A DNA stretch of 64,000 bases from Augochlora pura (lineage: Eukaryota; Arthropoda; Insecta; Hymenoptera; Halictidae): NCBI RefSeq assembly GCF_028453695.1, contig NC_135775.1, positions 12,668,746-12,732,745 on the forward strand, written 5' to 3'. The position numbers and the translations under genes are program-made. Shown piece by piece: positions 35,671 through 48,442 of the stretch. Numbering within the stretch: the stretch's first letter is position 1; each line of letters begins with the position of its first letter. The notes below the pieces were generated by a model. That model was not told where the DNA came from, ran no database searches, and saw only the letters and a program-made list of their open reading frames with translations.

Positions 35671-37060
35671 AACCAGCTTGTGGGATTTACAATATATCCC
35701 GTACAGGTCAGAAAGGGTCCGTCAGCTAGGTACCTGACCCTCGACAGGAAAAGTCAAGCGAAATCTCTATTAAACTTTAGCCCAAACAAATTGACTGAAG
35801 GATATAATTGTTCGATGATGTACGCCCTCCCGATATCTATTTTTAGAAAACATTCGGAAATCCCGAGTTACCTTTGTTACTCTGTCATTCGATCCGCTGG
35901 GGCGACGTTTATGGTTTTCTCGTACGCGTACAGACGATAATGTAGCGTCTCTGTAGCGTCTCTGTAGCCAGCAAGAGTCAACTATGAGGTCTTCATTAAT
36001 TAATTACCTTAGTCGACTGAACCGATTATAAGGACGGCGCAATTTATCTGACTTGACCAACCGTGGTAGTGGTTTGCGCCCTTCCCGTTTCCGAATTGGA
36101 GATACAGGAGGTGAGCCTGAGATACTCCGCGGATTGCTGTACAGGCCAAAACAGCACTAAGTGCCCTGCTATTTATCCATCAGAGTAAACACGGTGTAAT
36201 TACTACGGATCTTTCCTTAATTTCCTATTATCATAGATTAATTTGCATAAAGAATATTGTACGTAATATTGACGATTTCAAGACCAAAATACTATTAATT
36301 TGTATCAGTAAACAAACCCCTTTTCCATGTAACTAATTTAATGCCAATTTCTACGATTTCATTTAGATCTCCACTAATTAACAACTTCTTTGCTGTCAAT
36401 AATGTCCCTGACAGATCGAAACAACTTTTGTTTCTGTATTTTCGTAACAGAAGATTCCGACCTTGTTTTCGTTCATATTTTCTTGCAGCAATGCAAGAGG
36501 TTAAGAAGTTTCACTTTGAAAAGAAGCACGGCTCGCGACGCGACAAAAAGAACAAGTCGTAAACAATGGATCAGATAGGTGCCAGAATATTATCGGGTCT
36601 CGCAATGAACGAGAATAAATTCAAACGTTGATGGACTACAGTCGCTTGTCGCGGCGCAAAGGTTAATTTTATTTCTCGACTCGAAATCGACGCATTGCCT
36701 TCAAAACAATCGTGTAACGAACACGTCGACACATTGAATTCAAATTGGCGCCGGTCATTTGCAGATACTCGATGATTTTTTTTACCCTCAACTGATCAAG
36801 CTGTTTACGACGCATCCCAATTTGCTTTCCACGACAGTGCCGGCCTGGTAATTTCCACGAAGCGAAACGTTTCAGCCAATTTTTTGTACAATTATCGTTC
36901 GCTTAAAAAGATTCATAGGGTGCTAGGAGACGGCATTACCCCATCGTTCGAAGATTAATCGCTGATTCATGATTCTGAAAGTCGGCTAAGCTGAAGGACA
37001 TTTTATGGAATCGTGAACAGAGAGCAGACACGATTCCACTGCAGATTCTTCTACCGTTGG
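35671..37060. other. Non-coding, AT-rich
   Basis: A short tandem repeat of TGTAGCGTCTC lies at 35941-35967 (2.3 copies). No gene recognised. Confidence 0.5.
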
Positions 37061-37967
37061 AAAACTGGTCAACCCTCGCGAAGGGGTTGCAACGGCAGCT
37101 TTATCCTCGCCGCATGGGGATCAGCGGCGTGGACCACGGCAGAGCCATCTGCGTGTCTGCCAGATTTATCAAAGTACGCTAGACGGGATTAAACAGCGCG
37201 GCGCGATCCCCGATATTACAACGAACGGAATGACGGTTTCGATCGAGCAATCCGCGCTTCGACCGAGAAGAGAAGACGTAGCCGCGAGGGGGACGCCAAG
37301 ATTTTCATCAATCTTTAAACTTCAGCGAAATCCTTCGACTATCCTATCCACTAAATATTTCAGAGCGGGGGTTAAAATATCCTCGGTAATACGCCGCGAT
37401 TCCTTCGATTTAGCCTTTAGCCGAGGGGCTGCCGCGCGGAGGGGTAAAAATGTCCGCGTGACGGATGGCGTGGCCTGGGAAGGTACGTGGCCCTAGAGGA
37501 GACCGGGTACGGCGTTGCGCGTTTCTCTCGCGTGAAATTTAAAGGCGGTCGTCTCTCCTCTCGGCCGTGGTGCCGTGGTGTTCGCGAGAAGGGACTGGGC
37601 CCTCGATCGATCCGTGCCCGCATCGTCGCGAGCGTGTAGAAGCGGTTGTTTGCCGGTGGCTGGCCACCGTAGCCGCCGTGGCCGCCGTAGCCGACGTCGC
37701 CGGGTACCGAGCAACCAACTCGACTCGACCGGCGAGCTTGCTGGTGCGCCTTTGGAAAAACTTTTTATTTTAACGTTTTTCCTATAATCTCAAATAATTA
37801 ACGGCGACCCTTTGGACTGGTCCAGCGGCGAAGGCCCGCAAAGTTCGCCCGTGTAAGACGTCCACTCGTCCGGAGCGACTTCCTCCCTCGTCCCTGGAGC
37901 CCCACTGCTCCTCGTCCTTGGCTCCCCTCGCCACGGAACACGGGTCTGCTCTCTCCCTCTCCCCCCC

Positions 37968-37999
<32 letters not shown>

Positions 38000-38510
38000 C
38001 TCTTGGATCCTTCCGAGAAACACCCGACGCTGCGTGCTTCTACCTCCGTTTTCTTCGTCGTCGACTTAACGGCCGCACCTGCTGCAGCCTCGTCTCGCCT
38101 CGCCTCGCCTAGTTTCGGCGAGCGCCGCGCGAATTTCTTCCCTTCGACGACGTGCCTGCCCGCGTGCGCCCGGAGACCGTATTTCCGCTCGGCGCGCGCT
38201 TCCCTTTCAGACGCTGGAAATCCTCCGTCCGGCGGGGGTTGGCCGCTTTAAGGTCGATGAACACTGGCTCTCTCCCGGAAGCGTAATCGCGAAGAAAAAA
38301 AAAATTCTTCTTCCCTTCCCGACCATCCCCTACTTCTCCCTCCCTCCTGCACCGTCCACCACCGCCGCCTCTCTTTCTCTCTCTCTCTCTCTTGCTTCCT
38401 CTCCTGGCTCGTCTTTTAATATCGCGGAGATGAGAGGATTTGTCTCGGAATCGCGGCGTCCTCCCGCGTCTAATCTTCCACAGAGCCACGGAGACGGGAT
38501 CTACCTTGTT
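37061..38510. other. GC-rich block
   Basis: CCGTAGCCG-type repeats near 37665-37695, a TC tract (37965-38000), a CGCCT pentamer tract, and a pyrimidine-rich stretch (38305-38405). Arginine-rich minus frames reflect composition. Confidence 0.5.
38089..38111. repeat. CTCGC pentanucleotide repeat
   Basis: Four CTCGC/CTCGT units. Confidence 0.8.
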
Positions 38511-39593
38511 CTAAGTAGTGATTATTCTAGGGATGCCCGAGGATGTTAATGCGTGCATCATGTGTCAAACGTCGATCATCGACGTATACATCACCGGCGA
38601 TTCCCAATTGGGGTAGGAAAATATGTTAAATGGGGATCGATCGCAATGGAATGAAGAAACGAGCGAAATTGTACTGGACATGTCGTGCTAGTTATCAATG
38701 GACCAGGAGGATCGTCCGTAACTCGTAACTGACGATAGAATCGGTCTTAAGATGGAATTCGAATAATGATCATTATAGACATAACGTTTTTATTTGTGCA
38801 AAGGTTTCTATTAGATCTGTTAAGTAATCCATCAGAGTCAAGAATCTGGGCTAAAATTGCCTATCGTATTATTATTTAATAAAACGAGAAGAGATAGGTG
38901 AAATAAAATGGCGAAAAAGACGTATGATTTACAGTTGATCAAATTTTTAACAAATGTAATTGGGCAACATGAGAGGTAATCACTTAAGGTTAAACATAAT
39001 TGTTATAGCGTGTTCGAGTATAATTTGTAAGTTATGGGTGATAGTAAGGATGATAGTAGGTAAAGGGTGATAGCTGTTATCCGAGTCACAAAACTCAATT
39101 TTGTGGGTACAAAATGCACTATGTCAAATGAAATAGAAATACTGTAGTTGAGGAAAAGTATTTTAGATTTACAGTTAAAATGGTATCACGGGCAAAAGGT
39201 TAACCTTTGTATGTACAACCAAATTGTGCAGAACATTATAAATTTTGCTCCTGATATGTCAATCAATGTGTAAGTGTACAACAAATGGTAAATTGTGCTA
39301 TATTTTGTCAAGAAATTTTACAGATTTTAAAAAAAAAAACCTAAAATTGATTACCAAATTGAATACTGCGAGATGAAAATTTGAAAATTTCACGTAATGC
39401 CGATCACTGTATGCGGTACGTACACATACAGAAGAGCACAATTACATCTTTGTTTCATAATGACCTTAATGTGCATCAAACCACGATGAAAAATAATATC
39501 TGTCAGATATAAAAATACTTTAAGTTAACAATTCTCATAGTATGCAAAGTTTAATATACGTTACAGATAGATTACAGAAGCATTTAACAGATT
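38511..39593. other. Non-coding, AT-rich
   Basis: Carries the 41-base repeat at 39076-39116 that matches 32066-32106. No gene seen. Confidence 0.5.
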
Positions 39594-39597
39594 TTAA

Positions 39598-39811
39598 CCG
39601 TTTGCACTCGAATGGCGCTATTAAAAATTGCAACATCATTTTTCAAAGTACTTTTTATATTATTATATTGTTGTTAAAAATGTAGACATCGTACAAGTAA
39701 ATAAACACAATTTCACATTACAATACATACAACAATAATACGAAATCAAAATAAAATGCGTTGGTAGAAATATCTTAGTCTTGAAGTTAAAGTAGCTTCG
39801 AGTGCAAAGGG
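39598..39811. mobile_element. piggyBac-like MITE
   Basis: TTAA at 39594-39597 is followed by CCGTTTGCACTCGAA. The right end, TTCGAGTGCAAAGGG (39797-39811), is its reverse complement with one mismatch in 15. Insertion at TTAA and ends beginning CCC/CCG are the piggyBac hallmarks. The right flank is TTCG, so the second TTAA copy is mutated. The 214-bp interior is AT-rich and has no transposase, so it would depend on one elsewhere. Confidence 0.6.
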
Positions 39812-40640
39812 TTCGCTTCATCGTTCTTTGATAGGAAGTTGTTGAGAACGGCTTTGGATCTAAAATGGAGCGATCATTCGACGAACGGCGATCCCAGCTT
39901 GTCGAATTCCGTCGATTCCCATCGGAACGCGAGGACGACGGTAACGATCGTCGAGGCGCCGCGAAGGAAGGACGCACCCCGATATAAATCGAGAAGGACA
40001 CTCTCGACACGGCGCGGCGTTACGTAATAGCGTCGCGCAGGCCGCGGCCGCGGCCGCGGCTCTCGGCTCGGCTCGGCTCGGTATGGCTAGACGCGGAGCT
40101 GAGCGGAACGGTGCGGAGCTGACCGGAGTCAGAGGCGGAGTAGGCGGCCGACTTGTTCTCTTTATCCGCTTCCCCACTGTTCGTCCCGAGTGTGACTCGG
40201 CGCAGCGTCTCGCGATCTCTCGCGCTCGGCTGTTATTCCCTTTTTCCTCTCGCGCGAGTACGCGGATATGCGCTGGTTGCATAAGGTCCGAGCAGCGCGC
40301 AACTACCTGTCGTCTCCGTGCTCCAGGCGCGTTATATTTAACCGGAGCAGACTCTCGCGTGCGGATCCTCCGACGTATTTTTTCCCGCCGGGACGTGCCG
40401 CGCTCTCTAGCGACCTGCCTACTAGCCGCGTCGACTCGCGCCGACTCGCGCCGGGAACCTAATTTTAGAGGTTTTGAATTATGTAATACGCGTGTACCGG
40501 AGATGTTGCGTGTACCGTTCGCCCGACCAACGATCCGTGGAATCGCGATCGCGGATCTACACGTCGCGTCAGAAAGTGCGCGACGTCCACGTGTCTCGCT
40601 TCACGCGCTACAAGCTTCTAACTTTTAAATTCGATGATTA
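39812..40640. other. GC-rich CpG block
   Basis: Opposed frames 40083-40628 (plus) and 39860-40282 (minus) are arginine/alanine-rich and not credible. Nothing else recognised apart from the repeat at 40041. Confidence 0.5.
40041..40082. repeat. GGCCGC hexamer then GGCTC pentamer repeat
   Basis: Three GGCCGC units (self-complementary) followed by GGCTC pentamers, the same unit as at 8256. Confidence 0.85.
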
Positions 40641-41850
40641 ACACTGTTTGAGTCGACGCCGTATCAACTGCTGACGCGACGTCGCGTGAGTATGGGGACA
40701 CAGAGCGACATTATCGAGTGGAATCTATTTCCTATTGGCTTCCTACTAACGACTGAGTAATGCCATGGGTTGTGGAGGAAGCGAGACAAGTTGAGTTTCT
40801 ATTCCTCCGATTTATTAAATTATTATTTTATTACGGAGATGTCCCTTATTGTAAGTGAAAATGTCTGTAGTATACACTGTCCTGCTTAGTTAATTTGTCC
40901 TAACATTTCTGATCATACAGAAAATGAAGCTTCCAATTAATAAAATCGTGGCAAATTAATAGATAAGGACAGCAATATAAGTGCAAACAATGAAATTATT
41001 AAATAATTGGTTTATTACGAAGGGGTTCCTAAGTAAAAATTTGTTGATATCGGAAATAAAATTAGAAAACATTTCTGTCAACCTAATTGGTCCGAATGAA
41101 GCGGGCGTAACAAACATTCGAACAGCGTATACGTGTTTAAGTTATGGTACTTTGGTTTGCCTCGCGTTAGATGATCAGGATCAGCGTAGCGGAAAGGATC
41201 GATGTATATCCGCATCGATCGAAGCCGCTCGGAGAATGTGGATCCTCCGGCAGACTATTCCAAGCATACGGCATGGTACAGACGGCATTTTGCTTGAGGC
41301 TACCGACGATTAATTTCGTCAACTCAATTACCGATTACGCTGCAATTTGTCTCGGTCTCAATATACTAAAGAATCTTTCTTCGAGCTGACTTTCCCGAAA
41401 TTAATCCACGAAAATCTAGATCCGCATGAAGATCCGCGATCCAAGGACGACAATAGAACAGAAGCTTTATGCCAGAGTAACCGAGTCGCAATTATGGAAC
41501 GCGATCAAGTTTATTTTACAGAGCTCGGAAGACAAACAGATGATCAGCTTAATGGAGCAACTGTGTGACCAAGTTAATCCAACATTGACAATAGTCGGCC
41601 CGGTCCCTTCCTTATTCATCCCTCCTGCTTGGTCAAGTGAGCTCGGGCGAATCAGGGGTGATTCGGCAAACAAAAACAATAAGAGGTGTGTCATATAGAC
41701 GGTTCTCTACGAAAGCTTGCGATCTCGATTCGCAAGAAAAAGAGCAAGATGAAACAAGATAGATTCAATCGCAACGTTTGAGCTTTATCCGCGACGCGTA
41801 TCCCCAAAATCCTCCGAACTCTGGGATCTGTTTCACACTAAGAGGCTTGC
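40641..41850. other. AT-rich to balanced region with several short ORFs
   Basis: Four plus-strand frames between 40981 and 41698 overlap or abut in different phases. No domain is recognisable. They could be a decayed, frameshifted coding remnant or chance. Confidence 0.35.
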
Positions 41851-42774
41851 ATGACGTTGCGTGTGACGAATACCGACCGTACATGTAATTCAATGAGAGC
41901 GTTCAGACGGCGATTCATTACCGTGATACTTTTTTTTCATGATAAACGCGGTTTCGCATGCGCGCATCGCGACGCTCGTATCCTCGCGTCGAACGCCTCT
42001 GACATAGTCGATCGTTCTGCATCACGCGGCGGGTTACGTCACCGAAAGCGTTAAAATAGGATTTCGCCGATCGAACAGGCGACGCGAACAACGCCGCAGG
42101 CGTTCGAGAGGCGAACGGTGCTCGAAAAAAGGAAATCCCAGGTAAAAGAGGTAGAAAAAAAAGAGGGGAACGGAGAACCACATCGGGACGGTCGGGCGAC
42201 CGTTTCTGGAGGAAACCGGTGGCCGCGGGACGCGAGATAGCGGCGTCTAACGGCGTCGGATACGAGACGGCTGCCCGGCGTTCGCATAATTCCTCCCGCT
42301 GCCCCGTTCTCGCGGCAGCGGCAGCGGGGACGGGGGCATGGGGCCAGTCTCGAATTCTTTTTCTACGAAGTGACCTTTACATTCCTAATCGTGACCACGC
42401 GAATTCTTCGTGCGTCCTTTCGGCGTTACCTGGAGGACGGTGGCGGCGTGTGGCCGCGCCATTTCCAGCGCGCATGCCTTCTGGCCATCTTCGTGGCCGA
42501 CTGTCTCTCTCTCCCATCCTCCTCCTCCTCCCACTCGTTCCTTCTCTTTTCGTCTCTCTCGGTCTCCCTCCCGTCTCTCTCGGTCTCCCTTGCTCCCGCT
42601 CCTTCTGTGTGTTCGTGAGAGCCTGCAGCCTCTGACGGGAAGGGCACGATCGGAAAATTAACGACCCCTCGAGCGTTAACTCCCGACTCCGAGGTCGGTT
42701 CTCGGTCCGCTCGTTCGTTAAGTCCCTCCTCGAGTTCTCGCGACTCACGCCGCGTTTTCAGCTATCGCCCTCCC
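41851..42774. other. GC-rich block ending at an assembly gap
   Basis: Contains a CT-rich tract at about 42500-42605. Opposed low-complexity frames; no gene called. Confidence 0.5.
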
Positions 42775-42874
42775 NNNNNNNNNNNNNNNNNNNNNNNNNN
42801 NNNNNNNNNNNNNNNNNNNNNNNNNNNNNNNNNNNNNNNNNNNNNNNNNNNNNNNNNNNNNNNNNNNNNNNNNN
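42775..42874. other. Assembly gap (100 N)
   Basis: Exactly 100 N, a common placeholder for unknown length. Flanks are GC-rich and I see no long repeat shared between the two sides. Confidence 0.98.
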
Positions 42875-43450
42875 CGGCTCTAACCCCTCGAGCTACGAAT
42901 CGGAGATTGGCGGAGAGACCGGTCGATTATCTATAATCGATAGGAAGAACTATCGGTGTACGGTAACGCGGTGCGTGCTTGGCCGCCGATTGACATTTAA
43001 GCGGGCAAGAACGTTTCGCGAATCGTGACTGTACACCGATCTCGGTAGGTATGCCGGTATCGCGGACTATTAAAAAAAAAATGGGTTAGATAACGCCGCG
43101 ATTTACTAGCGGACGATAGCGAGTACTTGCTTGGCTCGCAGGAATGCGGCGCCGAGAGCCGCGAGCGAGTATTGAGACAATGAGCGGGCTGAACAGATGT
43201 TTCGTCGGAACCGTAAGTGAACCGGCTTTCTTTCGCGCTTCGTCTCCGCTGCGACAAAGGAACCTCGACCGTTTACCCCCACCGAGACGCGGGCCCCTTA
43301 TTTCGTCGTCCGCAGAAGTCGCGCATCAGAGCTGCCCGGACATTCCCGGGCACTATGAAAATTCGTATCTTCCGAAAGTGAATTTCAGGTGTCTTATACC
43401 ATTCATTTCTGGTATCGCAGCTATCGCTCGAAAGATTATTGAGTAACCAC
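42875..43450. other. Balanced to GC-rich, non-coding
   Basis: A hairpin TCGATTAT-CT-ATAATCGA lies at 42923-42940. Frame 43144-43446 is unrecognised. Confidence 0.5.
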
Positions 43451-44400
43451 TTGTTTTTTTTTTGTGATTCTGTTTGACCCCTTAAGTGACTAGAGTGTAA
43501 TTAACCCCAAGACCCTTAGCGTACTAAAAGGTTCAAGGTCTGCTTAAGGGTAGATCCTTAATTTGGTACCCATGTAAAAAAAAGCGATATAAATATTACT
43601 TTTTCTGTTCGAGGTACATTTGTTTATACAGTACTGTCATGTCAAACATTTAGGCATTACTATATTAAAAATACGTGAAGAATTTATGAAAGAAAACGGT
43701 TAGAACCAAAACACATGTTTAAATTCTGTGGATATTTTGTTCAACCTCCTTTAAGCAAAGTTCAAGATGAAGTCCTATTCATTAACTTTTCATTAGGTAA
43801 AAGAATTACGTGATTCAGTAGATTATTTAGTAAGTGAGAAACGGTAGGCAACTTTTAGTCTAGTAATATAATGTGTCCGCAGTTTATGCTCGAGAAGCAT
43901 TAGATTATTCCCGCGATGATTTAGTACATAAATTGATTTCATAATTTCTCATTACTCATTTTATTTTGGTGGTTGTGAAATAAAAGATACGAAACGTGGA
44001 TCGGAATTGTCCCAAACGCGGCCACATCGTTTGCGCATCATGAAGGAGAGACTATCTACCCGAGATCCTAAAATCTAGAACAAGATAATTATATCCGATT
44101 GAAATCCAAACGTCCGAAGGAAATTCATTTCGACTTTAGTCCCGCTTCTACGAAGATTACAGCAGAAGAAAACGAAAGTTTCTACAATGCTGTTGATTGT
44201 GTGAAACGGAACAAAATGTGCCGAGGAATAAAGATCTCAAAAACTTCCAAAACAAGAATGGGGACGAACGCTATAATGCGGACGAACAAAGGCATTAAGA
44301 GGAAAGGAAAAGAAGCATGAATTAATTAGCGAGCGAATCGGGCGACCGTGGAGAGGCGAGGATTAACGAGACAAGACTCGCGACAAAACATTGAACAAAC
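43451..44400. other. Non-coding, AT-rich
   Basis: A short Lys-rich frame at 44099-44320 is unrecognised. Nothing else seen. Confidence 0.5.
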
Positions 44401-44721
44401 TGCGCTATAAATAATGGATCCGGCTGTGCGATCGTCGTCAAAAGGGTGGAAACTGGACAGCGTCCTGGTAGCGGCGTGCTAGGGACAACGTCGGTGGAAG
44501 TTTCGCGAGGGAATCCAGGGAGAGGAAGTCTCGGCGTCCTCGTGTATGGGTGGTTCCTTTGTTCGGCGGCGTTCCGTTTCGGGCCGAACGTGTTCGGCTC
44601 GCGACCATCTGGCGAGCAAGGATCGTCTTACGGTCGCGTGGAAAAAGGTTCCGCGGGAATTGTGTGGGTTTCGAGGGCTGAACGGCCGCCGAGGGCTGCA
44701 GCGGAGGCACGGGGACGGTGA

Positions 44722-44746
44722 GGGGGGGGGGGGGGGGGGGGGGGGG
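44722..44746. repeat. 25-base G homopolymer
   Basis: Uninterrupted G on the plus strand. Homopolymers this long are prone to length error in sequencing. Confidence 0.9.
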
Positions 44747-45049
44747 AGTCAGAGGTTTGTCGGGAATCGGGTTGGTTCGGTTCGTTGCTCCTCCATTTTA
44801 ATTCGTCGCTCTCTCGCCGCCCTCCAATTTCCTCCGAGCGCAGGTAGCTCCTCGCCGGCACGGTTGCGGCTCTCGACGAAAATCGATGGGAAAGCCCCAG
44901 AGAATTTTCACGAAAACACAAGTCACCCCCGATGGGTAAATGAAAACGGAGGATCGCGCGTCCCGCCGTGAAAGATGTTGATCGATGCCGATACAGCCTG
45001 CACGGAAATTGAGCGCTCGCCCTTAGCTCACCCGCTGTCGCAGCCGGCG

Positions 45050-45053
<4 letters not shown>

Positions 45054-45087
<34 letters not shown>

Positions 45088-45102
45088 TCTCCCTCTCTCT
45101 CG
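45054..45102. repeat. TC microsatellite
   Basis: TC units with CCCTC interruptions near the right end. Confidence 0.9.
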
Positions 45103-45184
45103 TCCGAGCGTATCGCTCGCGTTCCACGAGGAAAACAACCTCCCAACCCCTCTCTCCGATTTCGACATACTTTTCTGGAACGAT

Positions 45185-45216
45185 GGTGTGTGTGTGCGCG
45201 CGCGCGTGTGTGTGTC
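45185..45216. repeat. TG/CG dinucleotide microsatellite
   Basis: TG units, then CG units, then TG units. Confidence 0.85.
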
Positions 45217-45260
45217 GTGATTAACGTACCACGAATGCGAAACGCGGACCACTTGATAAT

Positions 45261-46300
45261 CGATCGGGTAATTTGAGTTGTGTGTGTCCAGTGAGGGCTT
45301 TTAATTGAGCGGTCCCCTTAGATTACGACAAAATTTACATATATTATTTTCGAAGCGGTCACGTTACATATTCACAAGATGATGATAACAGACCTTGGAA
45401 TTAGGGCTGCATCATAGAATATTATACTACAATTATCTCTTGCGATTTAATAACAAGTTAGTTTATTGTAACGTTTTCACGAAAAAGCTTATTTCGTTCG
45501 TACTTTGAGTAGCTAATATTTTTTTCATTTTTCCTTCCACGTACTTTCTGTCCTAGTTAATTCACTCTTGGAAACGTAAATTCCCATAAAGGTCTACTCG
45601 ATGATAAGAAGGCTATGAGAAATAGCTATATAGAAACTTATTCGTATCCTTTGAAGTCGTTAACATTGAACGGCAAACGTTGAAATTAATTGCTGCGTTT
45701 CAATGAGTTTTTCCATTAGGGTGTTGGTTAAAAGGCAGCGACTGCTTATGCTTTATTGCAAGGCTGTGGATCTTCATGAAAAATAAAAATATGCAAGAGG
45801 CAGAAATTGCAGGACATTTATCTTTTCTTTTATAAATTTTAATAAACCAAATTGCAAAACGTGCATTAAGGTTTAGAAATAATTCGTCAAATGATACCTA
45901 CATCTTCGCTAGAAAAAAACGAAGGATGAGGCTGTTACGCGAATATCAAATAAATAGTCCAGTTGCTTTTCAACGCTACGAAGTCCGCTCAACTTCGCCT
46001 GTCGCGTCGCAAAGAAGTTTCTTCTTGGCTACCTATTTTCTGAATGGATTATGAGTACCTATCGGGATAATTTGCGGCACACTGAATGGAATCGATCGAG
46101 CCTTGAAAAAGTTAATTTGAACTTTGGACCTCTGGAATGCCCGGCTGAAACCGTCTACGTCAGTCCGCGGAAAAGAGTATCTATCCGTCCCACGCATATA
46201 ACTTATTTATTTTCTTGGCAATTACCGAGTTTCCGTACACTTTATTAATATTTCACGGACGGCGTTAGGGGTCGGGACACCAGAGTTCTACGGAAGTGGT
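45261..46300. other. Non-coding, AT-rich
   Basis: Nothing recognised; 46051-46248 holds a short unrecognised frame. Confidence 0.5.
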
Positions 46301-46650
46301 TGAAAATCTAGGGGGGGAGGTAAGTTGAGTGCTTCCCTCGCTAGAGTATCGACCCGGGTCCGAGATTAAACGAATAACGATCGAACGGGAGGAGGAACTC
46401 GAAAGTTCGAAGGCTTATGAAGATCCTGCGCCCGGCTGGAACAAGTTTCAACTGCGCGCTCGAGAGGGACAGAACGGAAGGGAAGGAAAGGGGATCTTTC
46501 CACGCGACACAACCGAGCGGAAGACACCCGTGGTCAGCCTCTTACGAAATTTAATCGAGCCATTGTCCTACCTAATTCCTTCGTGGAAGCTTCGTATCGG
46601 TTGCCGCAATAACTCGTGCCCGTGAACCACCTGCTCGGGCCCCAGGCCAA

Positions 46651-46651
<1 letters not shown>

Positions 46652-46682
<31 letters not shown>
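46652..46682. repeat. CGGCAA hexanucleotide microsatellite
   Basis: Five CGGCAA units. Confidence 0.95.
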
Positions 46683-47363
46683 TGCGACGCACCGAGCAAA
46701 AACAGCAAAAACCCGATCGCTCTTGCCTGCTCGTTCGTTCGTTTGTGCCCCACCGAAATCGAGCCGTTTGCGAGATATCTGATTAATCGCACGATCGATT
46801 CCCATCCCGTGTTGCCAGTGTATTCCCCCTTTCTTTCGTTCTGCCCTGATCAACCGCCGATTAAGACGAGCGACGGTCGATTTGTAGTTGCGACGTATGT
46901 ACAAGTATCATTGTAATGCATCTCAAGCATCTCTCGCGATAGTCATCGTCGGTGACTATTCGGGAGGACCGGTGCGCGGTGCGCGCATATCGATTATTTT
47001 CTAAAACAGTAAAAAACCATCAATTATTGAGGATCAAATGGGCCGCGACATTGATCCGGCCGGTGAATACTTCAATGCCCTCGATTTTCAACCGCTTGCG
47101 ACCCTCGTTCAACATCCCTGTGCTATTTAAAATGATTCCTCGGATCCGACATTATTACAAGTATCAGAAGTAATTTTGGCGACTTAACGTGACTTCGGGA
47201 GGACGAACATCGTTAAGTTCCCTTTAACCCGTTTTATGTTACTTGAAATAATTCGCTTCTACAAAATAATTAAAAAATAATTATAAATAATAAATTAAAT
47301 AATTACTGGAGATTCGAAAGCATAAGAATTTCCGTACTTTGAGACTAAATTGAAGCACGTTGA

Positions 47364-47385
47364 ACCTGTCGATGTTTCGACAGGT
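47364..47385. repeat. Perfect 9-bp hairpin
   Basis: ACCTGTCGA, loop TGTT, TCGACAGGT. Confidence 0.7.
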
Positions 47386-47760
47386 AAAAGTAAAAAGTAG
47401 CCTGAAGTTTGATCCCCGAAGAATTTTACTTCTCCCAATTCTTACAGCACCCTCGCTAATCTTTGTAACACGAATTTGGACAAGACCATCGGCCCGTGGG
47501 TAGAGTTTCTAAACAAGACACTTTCCGAAACATTCTGCAGGTGTATAAAGATCGTTTCGTAACGCCGAGTGCTCGAAACGCCTCGGTTTTCGACCCCCTG
47601 GTAACACCCTTATTAACTCACTCGCCTCGCATTAAAACGATTCCATCAAACTGTCTACGTGATCCATGACCGAGTAAAATTGCGGGCCGTCTGTAAAGCC
47701 TAATTTCCAGGCATTAAAACGCCTGGTAAACTGGTAACCTCCTCACGCTCGCTGGAGCCT

Positions 47761-48440
47761 GATATTCATATATGCGCGGCGCACGGCTGTTCAGCTTTTT
47801 ACGCAACAAAGCGCACCGAGGTGATCCATTCTACGATTATTGCGCGAGCGTTGTATGTTGGCCGCGTGCGGAAGAAGAGAAGGGGTTTCGACGACGAGGG
47901 GGTGGAGGCAGGGGGCTCGGCTCCCGGAAACTATCTTTCGCATCCTCTTCATTCATAAACTCTTTCTCCGGGGCGTAATGGAATAGCCTGGTCGGGCGGC
48001 GCATAAACTGAACGAACGCGCGCGCTCGCTTCTGGTAGCGCAAAGTACATACGAGCGAAACTAAATCAGACAGTGAATACACGGGGCCGAGTGGACTGGC
48101 CCGGGGTCTCTCGAAAACGCTTTCCCTTCCGAAAACCTTCACCGTTGACTCGATTATCGTCTGTCCGTCCGGCGAGTCTGCGGCAACGGCGGCCGCGATA
48201 CCAGGAGAACAGCCGGCTCGAGGAGCTCGCCGCGTCTCCCATTCGCGCTCAGCCCGCTACACGTTCGACGATATACACGGTGTCTCGATTCGACCATCTT
48301 ACGAGAACGTTTCTTAAGGCATCGCGACGCGTCGCAGGGGAACCGAAAATTCGAACCTTTTTCGCAAATAATGGCTGCTTATCTCTGTTTAGAAGCGCGG
48401 TTCCTTTTATCGTGAACTCCTCTACTGTAGTAGGTGATTA
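47761..48440. other. GC-rich block
   Basis: No gene recognised; frames on both strands are Arg/Ser-rich. Confidence 0.5.
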
Positions 48441-48442
48441 TA

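Larger units (their letters stand above)
44401..45260. other. GC-rich block with poly-G and TC tracts
   Basis: Opposed frames 44546-44971 and 44628-45146 cross the simple repeats and are rejected. Confidence 0.5.
46301..47760. other. Mixed non-coding
   Basis: Balanced to 46900, AT-rich 47180-47340, then balanced. Contains the CGGCAA array and the hairpin listed below. A 98-codon plus frame (46329-46625) is unrecognised. Confidence 0.45.

Noticed and set aside
43484..43560. Inverted CCCTTAAG/CTTAAGGG pair as a transposon
   Set aside because: The match is only about nine bases around a common TTAA core and has no consistent flanks.
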